From the NCBI GenBank assembly GCA_015060205.1, contig SUYY01000011.1:1-51687 (forward strand): 51,687 nucleotides of DNA, in the 5' to 3' direction. The position numbers and the translations under genes were made by a program. Origin of the DNA: Bacteroidales bacterium (GTDB taxonomy: Bacteria > Bacteroidota > Bacteroidia > Bacteroidales > UBA932). The notes under the pieces are model-generated. The model was not told the DNA's origin, did not search any database, and saw only the letters and a program-made list of their open reading frames with translations. Of this stretch, positions 25,853 through 34,056 are shown piece by piece; position 1 is the stretch's first letter; each line of letters starts with the position of its first letter.

Positions 25853-27613
25853 ATGAAAATCAGAACCATTATCAATGGCTTTATCAAGTCAGTCACTGCT
25901 GTTGCAGGATGTTTCCTGTTTTCAATGTGTATGTCGTGTTCTTCGAAGGACGACATTCCGGAAGAAAAAGGAGAGAGTAAAATCGATGTCTCATCGTATG
26001 CAACATCCAAGGCATACCAGTCCGGAGCACCTGAAAATTACACCTACGATGCAAAGGTGAGTGGAGATTCCATATATATCCATATGGTCCAGCATTTCAC
26101 TCAGGCGCAGCAAGACGCTCATGTTCAGGCAGATATCATGGATGAATCCCTTCTGGGCGCAGACGTTCCCCTCAAGGTCTGCGCATACAGGTCCGGCACC
26201 TGTGTCATTCAGGAAAACGAATGTATCGCAGGCCACTCCCTGACAGTAAAGACAGAGGGAACTTCTGTGGAGTATCTCATCAAGATAAAATGCAGCAAGA
26301 CTCCAAGCGAGAAGACCCGCATCAAGTTCTATTCATACGACCCTGAGAAGAAGGGCAGATACAACGCCCACGACTTCATAGTATCTTCCGAAGGAGCGAA
26401 ACTCCATACTCATGCAGGAAAGGGCTGGTTCGTCACTTCACGCATCGGATTCAAGCCGGAAAGTCTGTATCCTCTGCCTGAAAAGGCACAGGGCCCTCTT
26501 CCTGACAAATGGGGATATGCAGCCTCTGCAGAAGACGAAGGACTTTACATCTATGCATATCAGAACCATGATTACGTAGAAGGAGCAAACAAATGGAAAG
26601 AATCCTCTCATATGGAATTTTCCTTGTGGCAGCACAATATGGGTTACGGTCCTACTCATGGATTCGGCATGGAAACCTACATCGCATTATGGAAAAGCGG
26701 AGATATCTATCTGAACAATACCACAAACGTCCTTGGACATGAGTTGGTAACCACATTGAAGGACGGAAGAACCGAATACCGCTACTTCATCAGATTCAAC
26801 AACAACCATGAAAATCCGAAGGACGGTCCATATGCCATGCTAAAGGCTCGCTCGTATGACCCAGGCGACGAAAGGAAACCATATTCATACGATGATATCG
26901 TGGAATTCAGGGATGACAGGTTTGTCCATACCGTAAAAGGATCCAACTACCTGTTCAACAGGACATTGAACGTCGTCAACAACCAGTTTGAGAACGAATG
27001 GCTCGGAAATAAGATCAATGATTTCAAGAAGAACGGTCTTGAGGGCAAGAAAAATCTCACACTTTTCATCGGAGACTCGTTCTTCGACGTGGGCTGGTGG
27101 AAGAATTTCTACACCGACTATCAGGGAAAGGCTGCTCATACGGCTGCAATAGGCGGCACCACCACATGGCAATGGCTCAACTGGACAAAATCCATAGTCA
27201 AGACATTCGACGAGAATCTGAAGAACATCGTAATACACCTTGGTTACAACGACCTTAACCTAACAAAGTCAGGAGTCACTGCACAGGAGATCGAATTTTA
27301 CACCGAGAGATTCATAGACCTGCTTCACAGCACATATCCGGATGTAAACATATATTACTTCAGCATAGGAACGTCTGAATGGTTTGTCATAAAACCGGAG
27401 ACCAGAGCCAAGGAATGTGACGCTCTCGCCAAGGCATTCTGCGAAAGCCGCAACTACGTGACTTACGTCGACATGGATGCGGCTTACAAGAAATATATGG
27501 ACGAGACCGGCGGCAGCCTTGAATCATTCTTCAAGGACAACACCCATCCGAAGGACGAGAACTACAAGTATCTGATGGAGCAACTCGAACTTGCCGGATG
27601 CGTGATCGAGTGA
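25853..27613 (+). CDS. SGNH/GDSL-type esterase lipoprotein with duplicated N-terminal domain
   Basis: This 586-residue lipoprotein starts at 25853, giving a signal that ends SMCMSC; an upstream ATG at 25748 would add non-signal residues ahead of the promoter box. The C-terminal SGNH hydrolase spans about 395-586. Block I is FIGDSFFD (Ser409), block II is AIGGTTT, block III is HLGYND, and block V is DNTHP (Asp562, His565). Residues 40-385 form two related beta domains: FYSYDPEKKGRYNAHDFI near 165 matches ARSYDPGDERKPYSYDDI near 345. SGNH lipoproteins in PULs commonly deacetylate glycans. It is transcribed toward PUL2 and ends two bases from the last PUL2 gene, so its link to either PUL is inference. 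Confidence 0.8.
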   Translation: MKIRTIINGFIKSVTAVAGCFLFSMCMSCSSKDDIPEEKGESKIDVSSYATSKAYQSGAPENYTYDAKVSGDSIYIHMVQHFTQAQQDAHVQADIMDESLLGADVPLKVCAYRSGTCVIQENECIAGHSLTVKTEGTSVEYLIKIKCSKTPSEKTRIKFYSYDPEKKGRYNAHDFIVSSEGAKLHTHAGKGWFVTSRIGFKPESLYPLPEKAQGPLPDKWGYAASAEDEGLYIYAYQNHDYVEGANKWKESSHMEFSLWQHNMGYGPTHGFGMETYIALWKSGDIYLNNTTNVLGHELVTTLKDGRTEYRYFIRFNNNHENPKDGPYAMLKARSYDPGDERKPYSYDDIVEFRDDRFVHTVKGSNYLFNRTLNVVNNQFENEWLGNKINDFKKNGLEGKKNLTLFIGDSFFDVGWWKNFYTDYQGKAAHTAAIGGTTTWQWLNWTKSIVKTFDENLKNIVIHLGYNDLNLTKSGVTAQEIEFYTERFIDLLHSTYPDVNIYYFSIGTSEWFVIKPETRAKECDALAKAFCESRNYVTYVDMDAAYKKYMDETGGSLESFFKDNTHPKDENYKYLMEQLELAGCVIE

Positions 27614-27615
27614 TC

Positions 27616-29226
27616 CTATTGAATCCCGCACCAATCGAGGAAGGCGGCTTTTGACGCTATGGCTATGCCTACACAGGAGTTGCCTTCCGCATAAGGCTTG
27701 TTGCGGTCAGAGATATACCCTTCTTTTCCCCAACCTTCATAGAACATGTAGAGATTGTCTTCATGTTCTATGACTTCGGGGAACCATATTCCGCACTGGT
27801 CCCACTCCCCAGCCTTTCCCCTTGAAAAGAAAGGCTGGTCATTCTGAACCTTGGTCCAGTGTATCAGGTCGTCTGACAGGGCCACATGAAAACGGTCAGG
27901 AAAATCCCACTGGGATGCGCTTCCTTGATATGCCATGAACCATTTGTCCACTCCCTTGAGGCGGAAAAGCATGTTTCCGAAGAATATCTTGTCGTCGAAG
28001 TTGGAAGGAGCGCCTCCCGGGGAGAAGGTCGGATATACTTCCGCTCCCTCTGCTATCAGTGGATCTTCAGTTACATAGACCTTGTCACCAAGATAGATAT
28101 AATATTTCCCTTCATGATATACCGCGTCTGTCGGACCTTCATTCATCATCCATAGTTCCGGAAGTTTGGTGAAATTGAATCCGTCTGATGAATAGGCACA
28201 AGCGGTGTGGCTCTTTCCGTCAGCACCTCTCGCCTTGTAATAGAGGTAGGTCACGCCGTCTTTTCCGACAACAGGTGTGGAATCCAAGGCCCTCCATGAA
28301 TCATATGATCCGGCAGGACCATTGGCGATGACAGGATTGCCCTCATAAGGAATCCACGGACCGAAAGGGCTGAATGTCTCGGACGATTGGGTGAATACGC
28401 CTATCTGCTCATTACTGCTGTTTCTGTCGTTTCCGCCACGAGCATACATCCACCAGTTACCGTCAATCGAATGTTCCGGAGATATGATTGCAGCATTGGC
28501 TATATGGGAGTTCATCCAGTCATTCTTGCCGTCCACCGGTTTCAGGACAGGGTTTCCTTCCCATCTCTGAAACAGGCAGATGTCTGTAAGGTCGTCATTC
28601 GGCACACGGATTTCATCGAAGTACCACTGTTCGTCAGAACTTGCGGTTCCGGCATCGAAAAGCAATACAAGTTTGTTGTAGCGGTTGGATGCAGGTTTCA
28701 TGTCTGTGAAATCAAACACAAGGTCTTCCCATCTGCCCTCCTTGGTGGTCACCACATTCTGGATTTCCATTGGCTTTGCAACAGAGGCATAGTCCGATGA
28801 TTCCAGTTTCATATACACCTTTGCTCCCGCCTTAGGCGCAAGCACCTTCATCTTGAATACAGGAGGATTTGCAGTGAAGTCGAAGTTCTTGGCATATGGT
28901 TCAGACCAGATGAATTCCCACGCTCCGCCACCGGATTCCACAAGACCGCATCGACGGGAAGTGTTGACACCCTTCTTCCGTGGATTGGTCACTACCGAAT
29001 ACTCCAGATTCCCTCCCTTCTCGTTGAATATGAGGAAACTGGTCTCGAAATTTGCTATCGTCATCAACGTAGGATCCTCGACCTGAGGTACATCCTCCTC
29101 GTCATCCTCAACTTCAGCAGGAGGATTGGTCTGACCTGAACCTTCACCATCTGATGCAGGCTCACATAGGGTGAAAAGCAGCGCTGCACCCAGGAGCAGC
29201 ACTGCAGGTTTAAGATTTATTTTCAT
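27616..29226 (-). CDS. PUL2 lipoprotein: beta-sandwich domain + five-bladed-propeller glycosidase-like domain (copy 3)
   Basis: This 536-residue protein has a signal with Cys21 (LLFTLC) and an acidic linker (about 24-50). A beta-sandwich, probably carbohydrate-binding, occupies about 55-205 (PPVFKMKVLAPKAGAKVYMK, RWEDLVFDFTDM, WYFDEIRVPNDD). A GH43/GH32/GH130-type beta-propeller follows from about 215 (RWEGNPVLKP, GNWWMYARGG, EGPTDAVYHEGKYYIYLG, CGIWFPEVIEHEDNLYMFYE). Candidate catalytic acids are the Asp in the DAVYH motif and the Glu in PEVIEH, but no family can be fixed. It is the third of three tandem paralogs, seven bases after the previous one. Secreted glycosidase or binding protein for PUL2 is the likely role. 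Confidence 0.7.
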   Translation of the reverse strand: MKINLKPAVLLLGAALLFTLCEPASDGEGSGQTNPPAEVEDDEEDVPQVEDPTLMTIANFETSFLIFNEKGGNLEYSVVTNPRKKGVNTSRRCGLVESGGGAWEFIWSEPYAKNFDFTANPPVFKMKVLAPKAGAKVYMKLESSDYASVAKPMEIQNVVTTKEGRWEDLVFDFTDMKPASNRYNKLVLLFDAGTASSDEQWYFDEIRVPNDDLTDICLFQRWEGNPVLKPVDGKNDWMNSHIANAAIISPEHSIDGNWWMYARGGNDRNSSNEQIGVFTQSSETFSPFGPWIPYEGNPVIANGPAGSYDSWRALDSTPVVGKDGVTYLYYKARGADGKSHTACAYSSDGFNFTKLPELWMMNEGPTDAVYHEGKYYIYLGDKVYVTEDPLIAEGAEVYPTFSPGGAPSNFDDKIFFGNMLFRLKGVDKWFMAYQGSASQWDFPDRFHVALSDDLIHWTKVQNDQPFFSRGKAGEWDQCGIWFPEVIEHEDNLYMFYEGWGKEGYISDRNKPYAEGNSCVGIAIASKAAFLDWCGIQ

Positions 29227-29233
29227 TAATTGT

Positions 29234-30814
29234 CTATTTTATTCCACACCATTTCAGGAAGTCCGCCTTGGATGCAGATGCCGCACCTATGCATGAGCGT
29301 CCTGAGAAATAAGGCTGGTCGCGATTCTCGACATATCCGACACGTCCCCAACCCTCGTAGTAGAGATAAAGCATATCTTCATGTTCGATGATCTCACAGA
29401 ACCATATTCCTCCCTGGTCCCATTCGCCCGGACTGCCTCTTGTATATAAAGGCTGGTCGTTCTTGACCTTTTCCCAATGTATAAGGTCATCGGAAACCGC
29501 GATATGGAAACGGTCCGGGAAGTCATAACTGTTGCTGCTGCCCTGGTATGAGGCAAACCATTTGTCAACACCTTTGAGACGGAATATCATCGAACCGTTT
29601 ACGGCATGAGAGTCGAAATTGCTCGGACCACCACCGATAGGAATAGTCTCGTATGTCTGTGCTCCTTCAAATGAAAGAGGGTCGGATGTGACTGTCACAT
29701 AGAGTCTGCAAGGGTTGCCGCCACCATAGTAGATATAATATTTTCCATCGTGATATACAGCATCACTGCATCCTTTGCCCTTGAGGACAGGTGCGTCGAT
29801 TCCGGTGAAGGTATATCCTCCGTCAGTGGAATATCGTACGCACAGACCATGCTGGCTCCTGTTGCGGTTGTTGCCGTTATAGTAGACATATACCACCCCG
29901 TCTTTTCCGACCACCGGTGCTGTGTCAAGAAGGAAACCGTCATCGAAACTGCCCGACTGACCCACCGGAAGCACAGGATTATGTTCATATTCCTTCCATG
30001 GTCCGAATGGCTTGAAGTCATCCGCCGGCTGCTTGTACAGACCGATCTGGTCACAGTAGTAAGGGCTGTCGCCGCTGCCGCGAAGATACATCCACCAGTT
30101 GCCGTCAGGAGAGTTGGCAGGAGAGAGGATTCCGGCATTGGCCATATGCTGGTTTCTCCAACTTGCCGGTCCTTCAGGTGTGAAGACCGGATTGTTTTCA
30201 TAACGCTGGAACAGGCAGATGTCGGTCAGGTCATCACTCGGACACATGATCTCGTCGAAATAATACACATCTCCGGCCTTGTTGTCCTCGTGGCGGAATG
30301 TGAGTACGACCTTCTGGTAGAAGTTGTTCTCAGGTTTCTGATCAGTGAAATCAAAGACCAGTTCCTCCCATTCGCCCGCTTTTGTAGTGACTACATCGCT
30401 GACAACCAAAGGCTTGAGTGCCCAATTATTGGGATGCTCTATCTTGAAGGAGACTTTGGTGCCGGCTCTTGGAGAAAGTACCTTCATCTTGAATATCGGC
30501 GCATTGCGGGTAAAGTCCAGTTTACGAGGCATTGGATCGCACCATACGAACTCGTCATTTCCACCTGTTGAAACCGCCTTTGCACATTTTCTCGTACCGT
30601 TCACCTGATCCTTTACCGGATTGGCGACGATCTCATAATTCATCTGAGTCGGATGAAAAGAGAACCAGACATTCTCGAAGTTACAACGGTTGATGAACTT
30701 GTTTTCAAGTCCTCCTTCATTGCCGCCTCCCGATGATTGACCGTCATTATCTTCCTTGCTGCATCCCGACAGAGCGAGAAGAGACAGCAGGACTGCAAAG
30801 ATTGAAATCCTCAT
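29234..30814 (-). CDS. PUL2 lipoprotein: beta-sandwich domain + five-bladed-propeller glycosidase-like domain (copy 2)
   Basis: This 526-residue protein starts at 30814, which gives the lipoprotein signal MRISIFAVLLSLLALSGC (Cys18). An ATG 36 bases upstream would mask the signal. It has the same architecture as its two neighbours: a beta-sandwich (about 40-195) with PIFKMKVLSPRAGTKVSFKI and EWEELVFDFTD, then a propeller with RYENNPVFTPEG, GNWWMYLRGSG, CSDAVYHDGKYYIYYGG and GGIWFCEIIEHEDMLYLYYE. The copies share the core motifs but differ clearly in the lid loops, suggesting divergence in specificity rather than a recent duplication. Confidence 0.7.
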   Translation of the reverse strand: MRISIFAVLLSLLALSGCSKEDNDGQSSGGGNEGGLENKFINRCNFENVWFSFHPTQMNYEIVANPVKDQVNGTRKCAKAVSTGGNDEFVWCDPMPRKLDFTRNAPIFKMKVLSPRAGTKVSFKIEHPNNWALKPLVVSDVVTTKAGEWEELVFDFTDQKPENNFYQKVVLTFRHEDNKAGDVYYFDEIMCPSDDLTDICLFQRYENNPVFTPEGPASWRNQHMANAGILSPANSPDGNWWMYLRGSGDSPYYCDQIGLYKQPADDFKPFGPWKEYEHNPVLPVGQSGSFDDGFLLDTAPVVGKDGVVYVYYNGNNRNRSQHGLCVRYSTDGGYTFTGIDAPVLKGKGCSDAVYHDGKYYIYYGGGNPCRLYVTVTSDPLSFEGAQTYETIPIGGGPSNFDSHAVNGSMIFRLKGVDKWFASYQGSSNSYDFPDRFHIAVSDDLIHWEKVKNDQPLYTRGSPGEWDQGGIWFCEIIEHEDMLYLYYEGWGRVGYVENRDQPYFSGRSCIGAASASKADFLKWCGIK

Positions 30815-30831
30815 GATAATATATTGAAAGT

Positions 30832-32388
30832 TTATTGAAGACCACACCATTTCAGGAAATCTTCCTTGGAGGCATATGCAACTCCGATGGATGAATTTCC
30901 TCCGAAATAAGGAGCGTTTCTATCCTTGACATGACCCTTGAATCCCCAACCTTCGTAATAGAGGTAGAGCATGCCGTCATGTTCGATGATCTCAGGGCAC
31001 CACATTCCTCCCTGGTCCCATTCTCCCTCGCTTCCTCTTCCATAAAGAGGCTGGTCGTTCTGAACTTTGGTCCAGTTGAGAAGGTCGTCGGAATATGCCA
31101 CATGGAAACGGTCCGGGAAGTCATTCCTGATGGACATTCCCTGATAAGCAAGGAACCATTTGTCCACACCTTCAAGGCGGAACACCATTGAACCCCAGAT
31201 GGATGCACGGTCAAATTCCGATGGACCGTCACCAAGATCAAGAATCTTGTACATGGTGGATTTTTCGTAACTCAGCGGATCCTCCGTCACATAGACCCTT
31301 GGTCCGCAGAAGATATAGAACTTACCGTCATGATATACCGCATCAGAAGGGCCTCCCGGCTTCTTCCAAGGAGTAGGCTTCTTTGTGAAGGTATATCCTC
31401 CGTCGGTGGAATATGCCACGCCTATTGCTGAAGTCGGGTCCATGCTGCCGTTATCGTTCTTCATCCTGCCTTTGTAATACACATAGACTGTTCCGTCCGG
31501 TCCCTTCACCGCTGCGCAATCAAGAAGATGCCATTCGTCGAACGAGCCTTCAGGTCCGTGCGGAATCACAGGATTCCCCTTGTACTCGTTCCATGGTCCA
31601 AACGGTTTGAAATCGTCCGCAGGCTGGGTGAAAAGTCCTATCTGGTCGTGATAGTCAGGCACATTGCCGCTTCCACGCACGTACATCCACCAGTTGCCGT
31701 CAGGAGAGTATGCAGGAGATATGATGCTGGCATTTGCTATATGAGAGTCACGCCAGTTCATGGTTCCCTCAGGATAGAAGACAGGGTTGCCTTCATATCT
31801 CTGGAAGAGGCTTATCTCTGTAAGGTCATCTGACGGACCTGTAATCTCATCAAAATACCATTCCTGATCGAATGTGGTATTTCCTGCATCAAACATGAGA
31901 ACTATCTTCCTGTACCAGTTGCTGCGAGGAGCAAATTCGGTAAAATCGAATGTCAGTTCTTCCCATTCGCCGGCCTTTGCAGTGCGCACGTTCTTGACCT
32001 CGACCGGCGCCACACCGCTTTCAAGTTTCTCAGGTTCGAGTTTCATCCAGACCCTCAGACCTGCCTTAGGTGCAAGGACCTTCATCTTGAATACAGGAGG
32101 ATTTGCAGTAAAGTCGAAATTGCGTCCGAAAGGCTCAGACCAGATGAATTCGTTTTCTCCGCCGCCGCTTATTACTCTTCCGCATCGGTCTGTGGCATTG
32201 ACTTCGTCTTTCTTCGGATTGTCCACCTCATCACAAAGCATCGAATCGTTTCCCGCATGGAAGGTCATCTCCACTCTCTCATCTTCAAATGAGGCATAAT
32301 CCATGAAATGCGGACCATCGGGGGCATTATCACAGCAAGCGGCCACTAGGACCGCCGCTGCACAATATTTCAAAAAATCAAGTTTCAT
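30832..32388 (-). CDS. PUL2 lipoprotein: beta-sandwich domain + five-bladed-propeller glycosidase-like domain (copy 1)
   Basis: This 518-residue protein has a signal ending VAACC (Cys18/19). The beta-sandwich (about 30-185) contains PPVFKMKVLAPKAGLRVWMK and EWEELTFDFTEF; the propeller contains RYEGNPVFYPEG, GNWWMYVRGSG, GPSDAVYHDGKFYIFCG and GGMWCPEIIEHDGMLYLYYE. Its start overlaps the SusD stop, so it is the first enzyme-like gene after SusCD. The first-blade Asn-Pro-Val motif recalls GH130 and GH43 propellers, but no family-specific catalytic triad is certain. Surface or periplasmic location follows from the lipoprotein signal. Confidence 0.7.
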   Translation of the reverse strand: MKLDFLKYCAAAVLVAACCDNAPDGPHFMDYASFEDERVEMTFHAGNDSMLCDEVDNPKKDEVNATDRCGRVISGGGENEFIWSEPFGRNFDFTANPPVFKMKVLAPKAGLRVWMKLEPEKLESGVAPVEVKNVRTAKAGEWEELTFDFTEFAPRSNWYRKIVLMFDAGNTTFDQEWYFDEITGPSDDLTEISLFQRYEGNPVFYPEGTMNWRDSHIANASIISPAYSPDGNWWMYVRGSGNVPDYHDQIGLFTQPADDFKPFGPWNEYKGNPVIPHGPEGSFDEWHLLDCAAVKGPDGTVYVYYKGRMKNDNGSMDPTSAIGVAYSTDGGYTFTKKPTPWKKPGGPSDAVYHDGKFYIFCGPRVYVTEDPLSYEKSTMYKILDLGDGPSEFDRASIWGSMVFRLEGVDKWFLAYQGMSIRNDFPDRFHVAYSDDLLNWTKVQNDQPLYGRGSEGEWDQGGMWCPEIIEHDGMLYLYYEGWGFKGHVKDRNAPYFGGNSSIGVAYASKEDFLKWCGLQ

Positions 32389-34025
32389 TATTCTTCAAGC
32401 GTTGGAGTAGGATATCCTTCGTTCTGAGTAAGTTTCGGATTTGCAAGCATTTCCTGACGAGGAACCGGGAACAGCAGACGATTAGGGTCGTTTGTCGGCG
32501 TGTCATGCAGGAACCATGTCTTGGTCAGGAACTTGCCGAAACGGATGAGTTGCTGTCTGCGATGACCCTCCTGGCAGAACTCCCAGCCATATTCGAGAAG
32601 GAACCTGTCGTCATCAAGATCACCTACCGTCACCTTCTTGTCTGATGTGAAGTTTGCAAACGCTCTCTTACGCACGTCGTTGATAAGGTCGCAGACTTCC
32701 TGTGTCGCCGCACCTCCGTTCTTCCAGTAGAGGGCCTCAGCCTTCATGAAATATACATCTGCAAGACGGAAGAGGACGAAATCGTTGCTCAGACGGTTGA
32801 GGGCACCCTGCTTGATTTCATATTTCTGAAGGCGCACTCCAGGACCCTCACCTGTTGTAGGAACTTCATCCGGAACACCGTTTTCATCCACATAGATCGG
32901 AACTTCCTTGGTATGTACAAGAGGTTTTCCTGCATCTCTGCTGTCCCATGGGTCACACATCAAAGGTGTACCAGGCTTTCCTGTCTCCGCACCTGTATTG
33001 TCAATGAGCGGTCCTTCAAACCATGATTTCTCATAACGGAGATCGTCCGGATCATAACTCATTGCGAACTCAGGAGTTGCGCAGCAACCTCCCCAATACT
33101 GTGTCACAGTGTTTCCGTGGCAGTAGTACTTCCAGTGCATTGTGCACAGATGCAGACGCCAAGGCATCGCCTCATCATACACTTCGTCATTTACGATACC
33201 CAGGATGATTTCCTTGGAATTTTCATTATTTGTCACAAACGATGACTTATAGTCAGGCTCAAGCATATAGCCACCCTTGGTCATGATCTCGTCACAGAGG
33301 CTGATGACCTTGTCATATGCATTGCCATCCACCTGGACCTTCCAACTCTCTGCATTCAGATAACACTTTGCAAGAAGCATCCTGGCTGCGTTCTGGTCCC
33401 ATCTGCCATAAGCCTTGGCAGCCAGGTGCTCCATATTGTCCTCGATCTCACTTACGACGAAATCAAAGACTTTCTGTCTTGGAGATGTCTCAGGAAGATA
33501 TCCGTCCGGAACGTCATAGCGTGTCTGGAGAGGAACGTTTCCATACATGTCGCAGAGGTTGTAGTACCAGAATGCACGTGCCACCTTGAGTTCTGCCATG
33601 AGGCTCACGGTATCCTTCACTTCCGCAGTACGGAACTCGTACATGAGACGGTTGCAGGTGTTGATGCTCGAGTAGTACTGACGCCAGTTGTTAAGAATGT
33701 GATTGTCGTCATAATCCCATTGGTGCTGGTTGAGTCTGAAATATATACCTGCATCGTACCAGGCACCGCCGCGCTTTGGAGTGATCCAGATGTCACCGAC
33801 CTCTTCGTTGGTGTAATGCCAGCACCCAGAAGTATGAGGGCTGCCTCCGGCATAAAGTTTTCTCATATCTGAATATATGGTTCCCAAGGCTGCCGGGATA
33901 TCAGACTCAGAGAAGTTGTCATAATAACTTTCCGCTGTCATCTTCGAATATGCGACCTCATCGAGATTGAGGCATGAAACAGCAGAAACTGCAACTGCAA
34001 ATATCGCTATAAATATCTTTTTCAT
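32388..34025 (-). CDS. susD: SusD/RagB-family surface glycan-binding lipoprotein (PUL2)
   Basis: This 545-residue lipoprotein (signal ending AVSAVSC, Cys19) lies 31 bases after its SusC. N-terminal helices include SDIPAALGTIYSDMRKL and AELKVARAFWYYNLCDMYGN. The RagB/SusD C-terminal motifs NDFVLFRLADVYFMKAEAL and LEYGWEFCQEGHRRQQLIR are clear, ending with LLFPVPRQEMLANPKL. It forms the lid of the PUL2 SusC pore. The absence of SusE/SusF-like partners separates this locus from PUL1. Confidence 0.95.
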   Translation of the reverse strand: MKKIFIAIFAVAVSAVSCLNLDEVAYSKMTAESYYDNFSESDIPAALGTIYSDMRKLYAGGSPHTSGCWHYTNEEVGDIWITPKRGGAWYDAGIYFRLNQHQWDYDDNHILNNWRQYYSSINTCNRLMYEFRTAEVKDTVSLMAELKVARAFWYYNLCDMYGNVPLQTRYDVPDGYLPETSPRQKVFDFVVSEIEDNMEHLAAKAYGRWDQNAARMLLAKCYLNAESWKVQVDGNAYDKVISLCDEIMTKGGYMLEPDYKSSFVTNNENSKEIILGIVNDEVYDEAMPWRLHLCTMHWKYYCHGNTVTQYWGGCCATPEFAMSYDPDDLRYEKSWFEGPLIDNTGAETGKPGTPLMCDPWDSRDAGKPLVHTKEVPIYVDENGVPDEVPTTGEGPGVRLQKYEIKQGALNRLSNDFVLFRLADVYFMKAEALYWKNGGAATQEVCDLINDVRKRAFANFTSDKKVTVGDLDDDRFLLEYGWEFCQEGHRRQQLIRFGKFLTKTWFLHDTPTNDPNRLLFPVPRQEMLANPKLTQNEGYPTPTLEE

Positions 34026-34056
34026 ATGTTGATCTTCTTAAACGGTTACACTTTCT

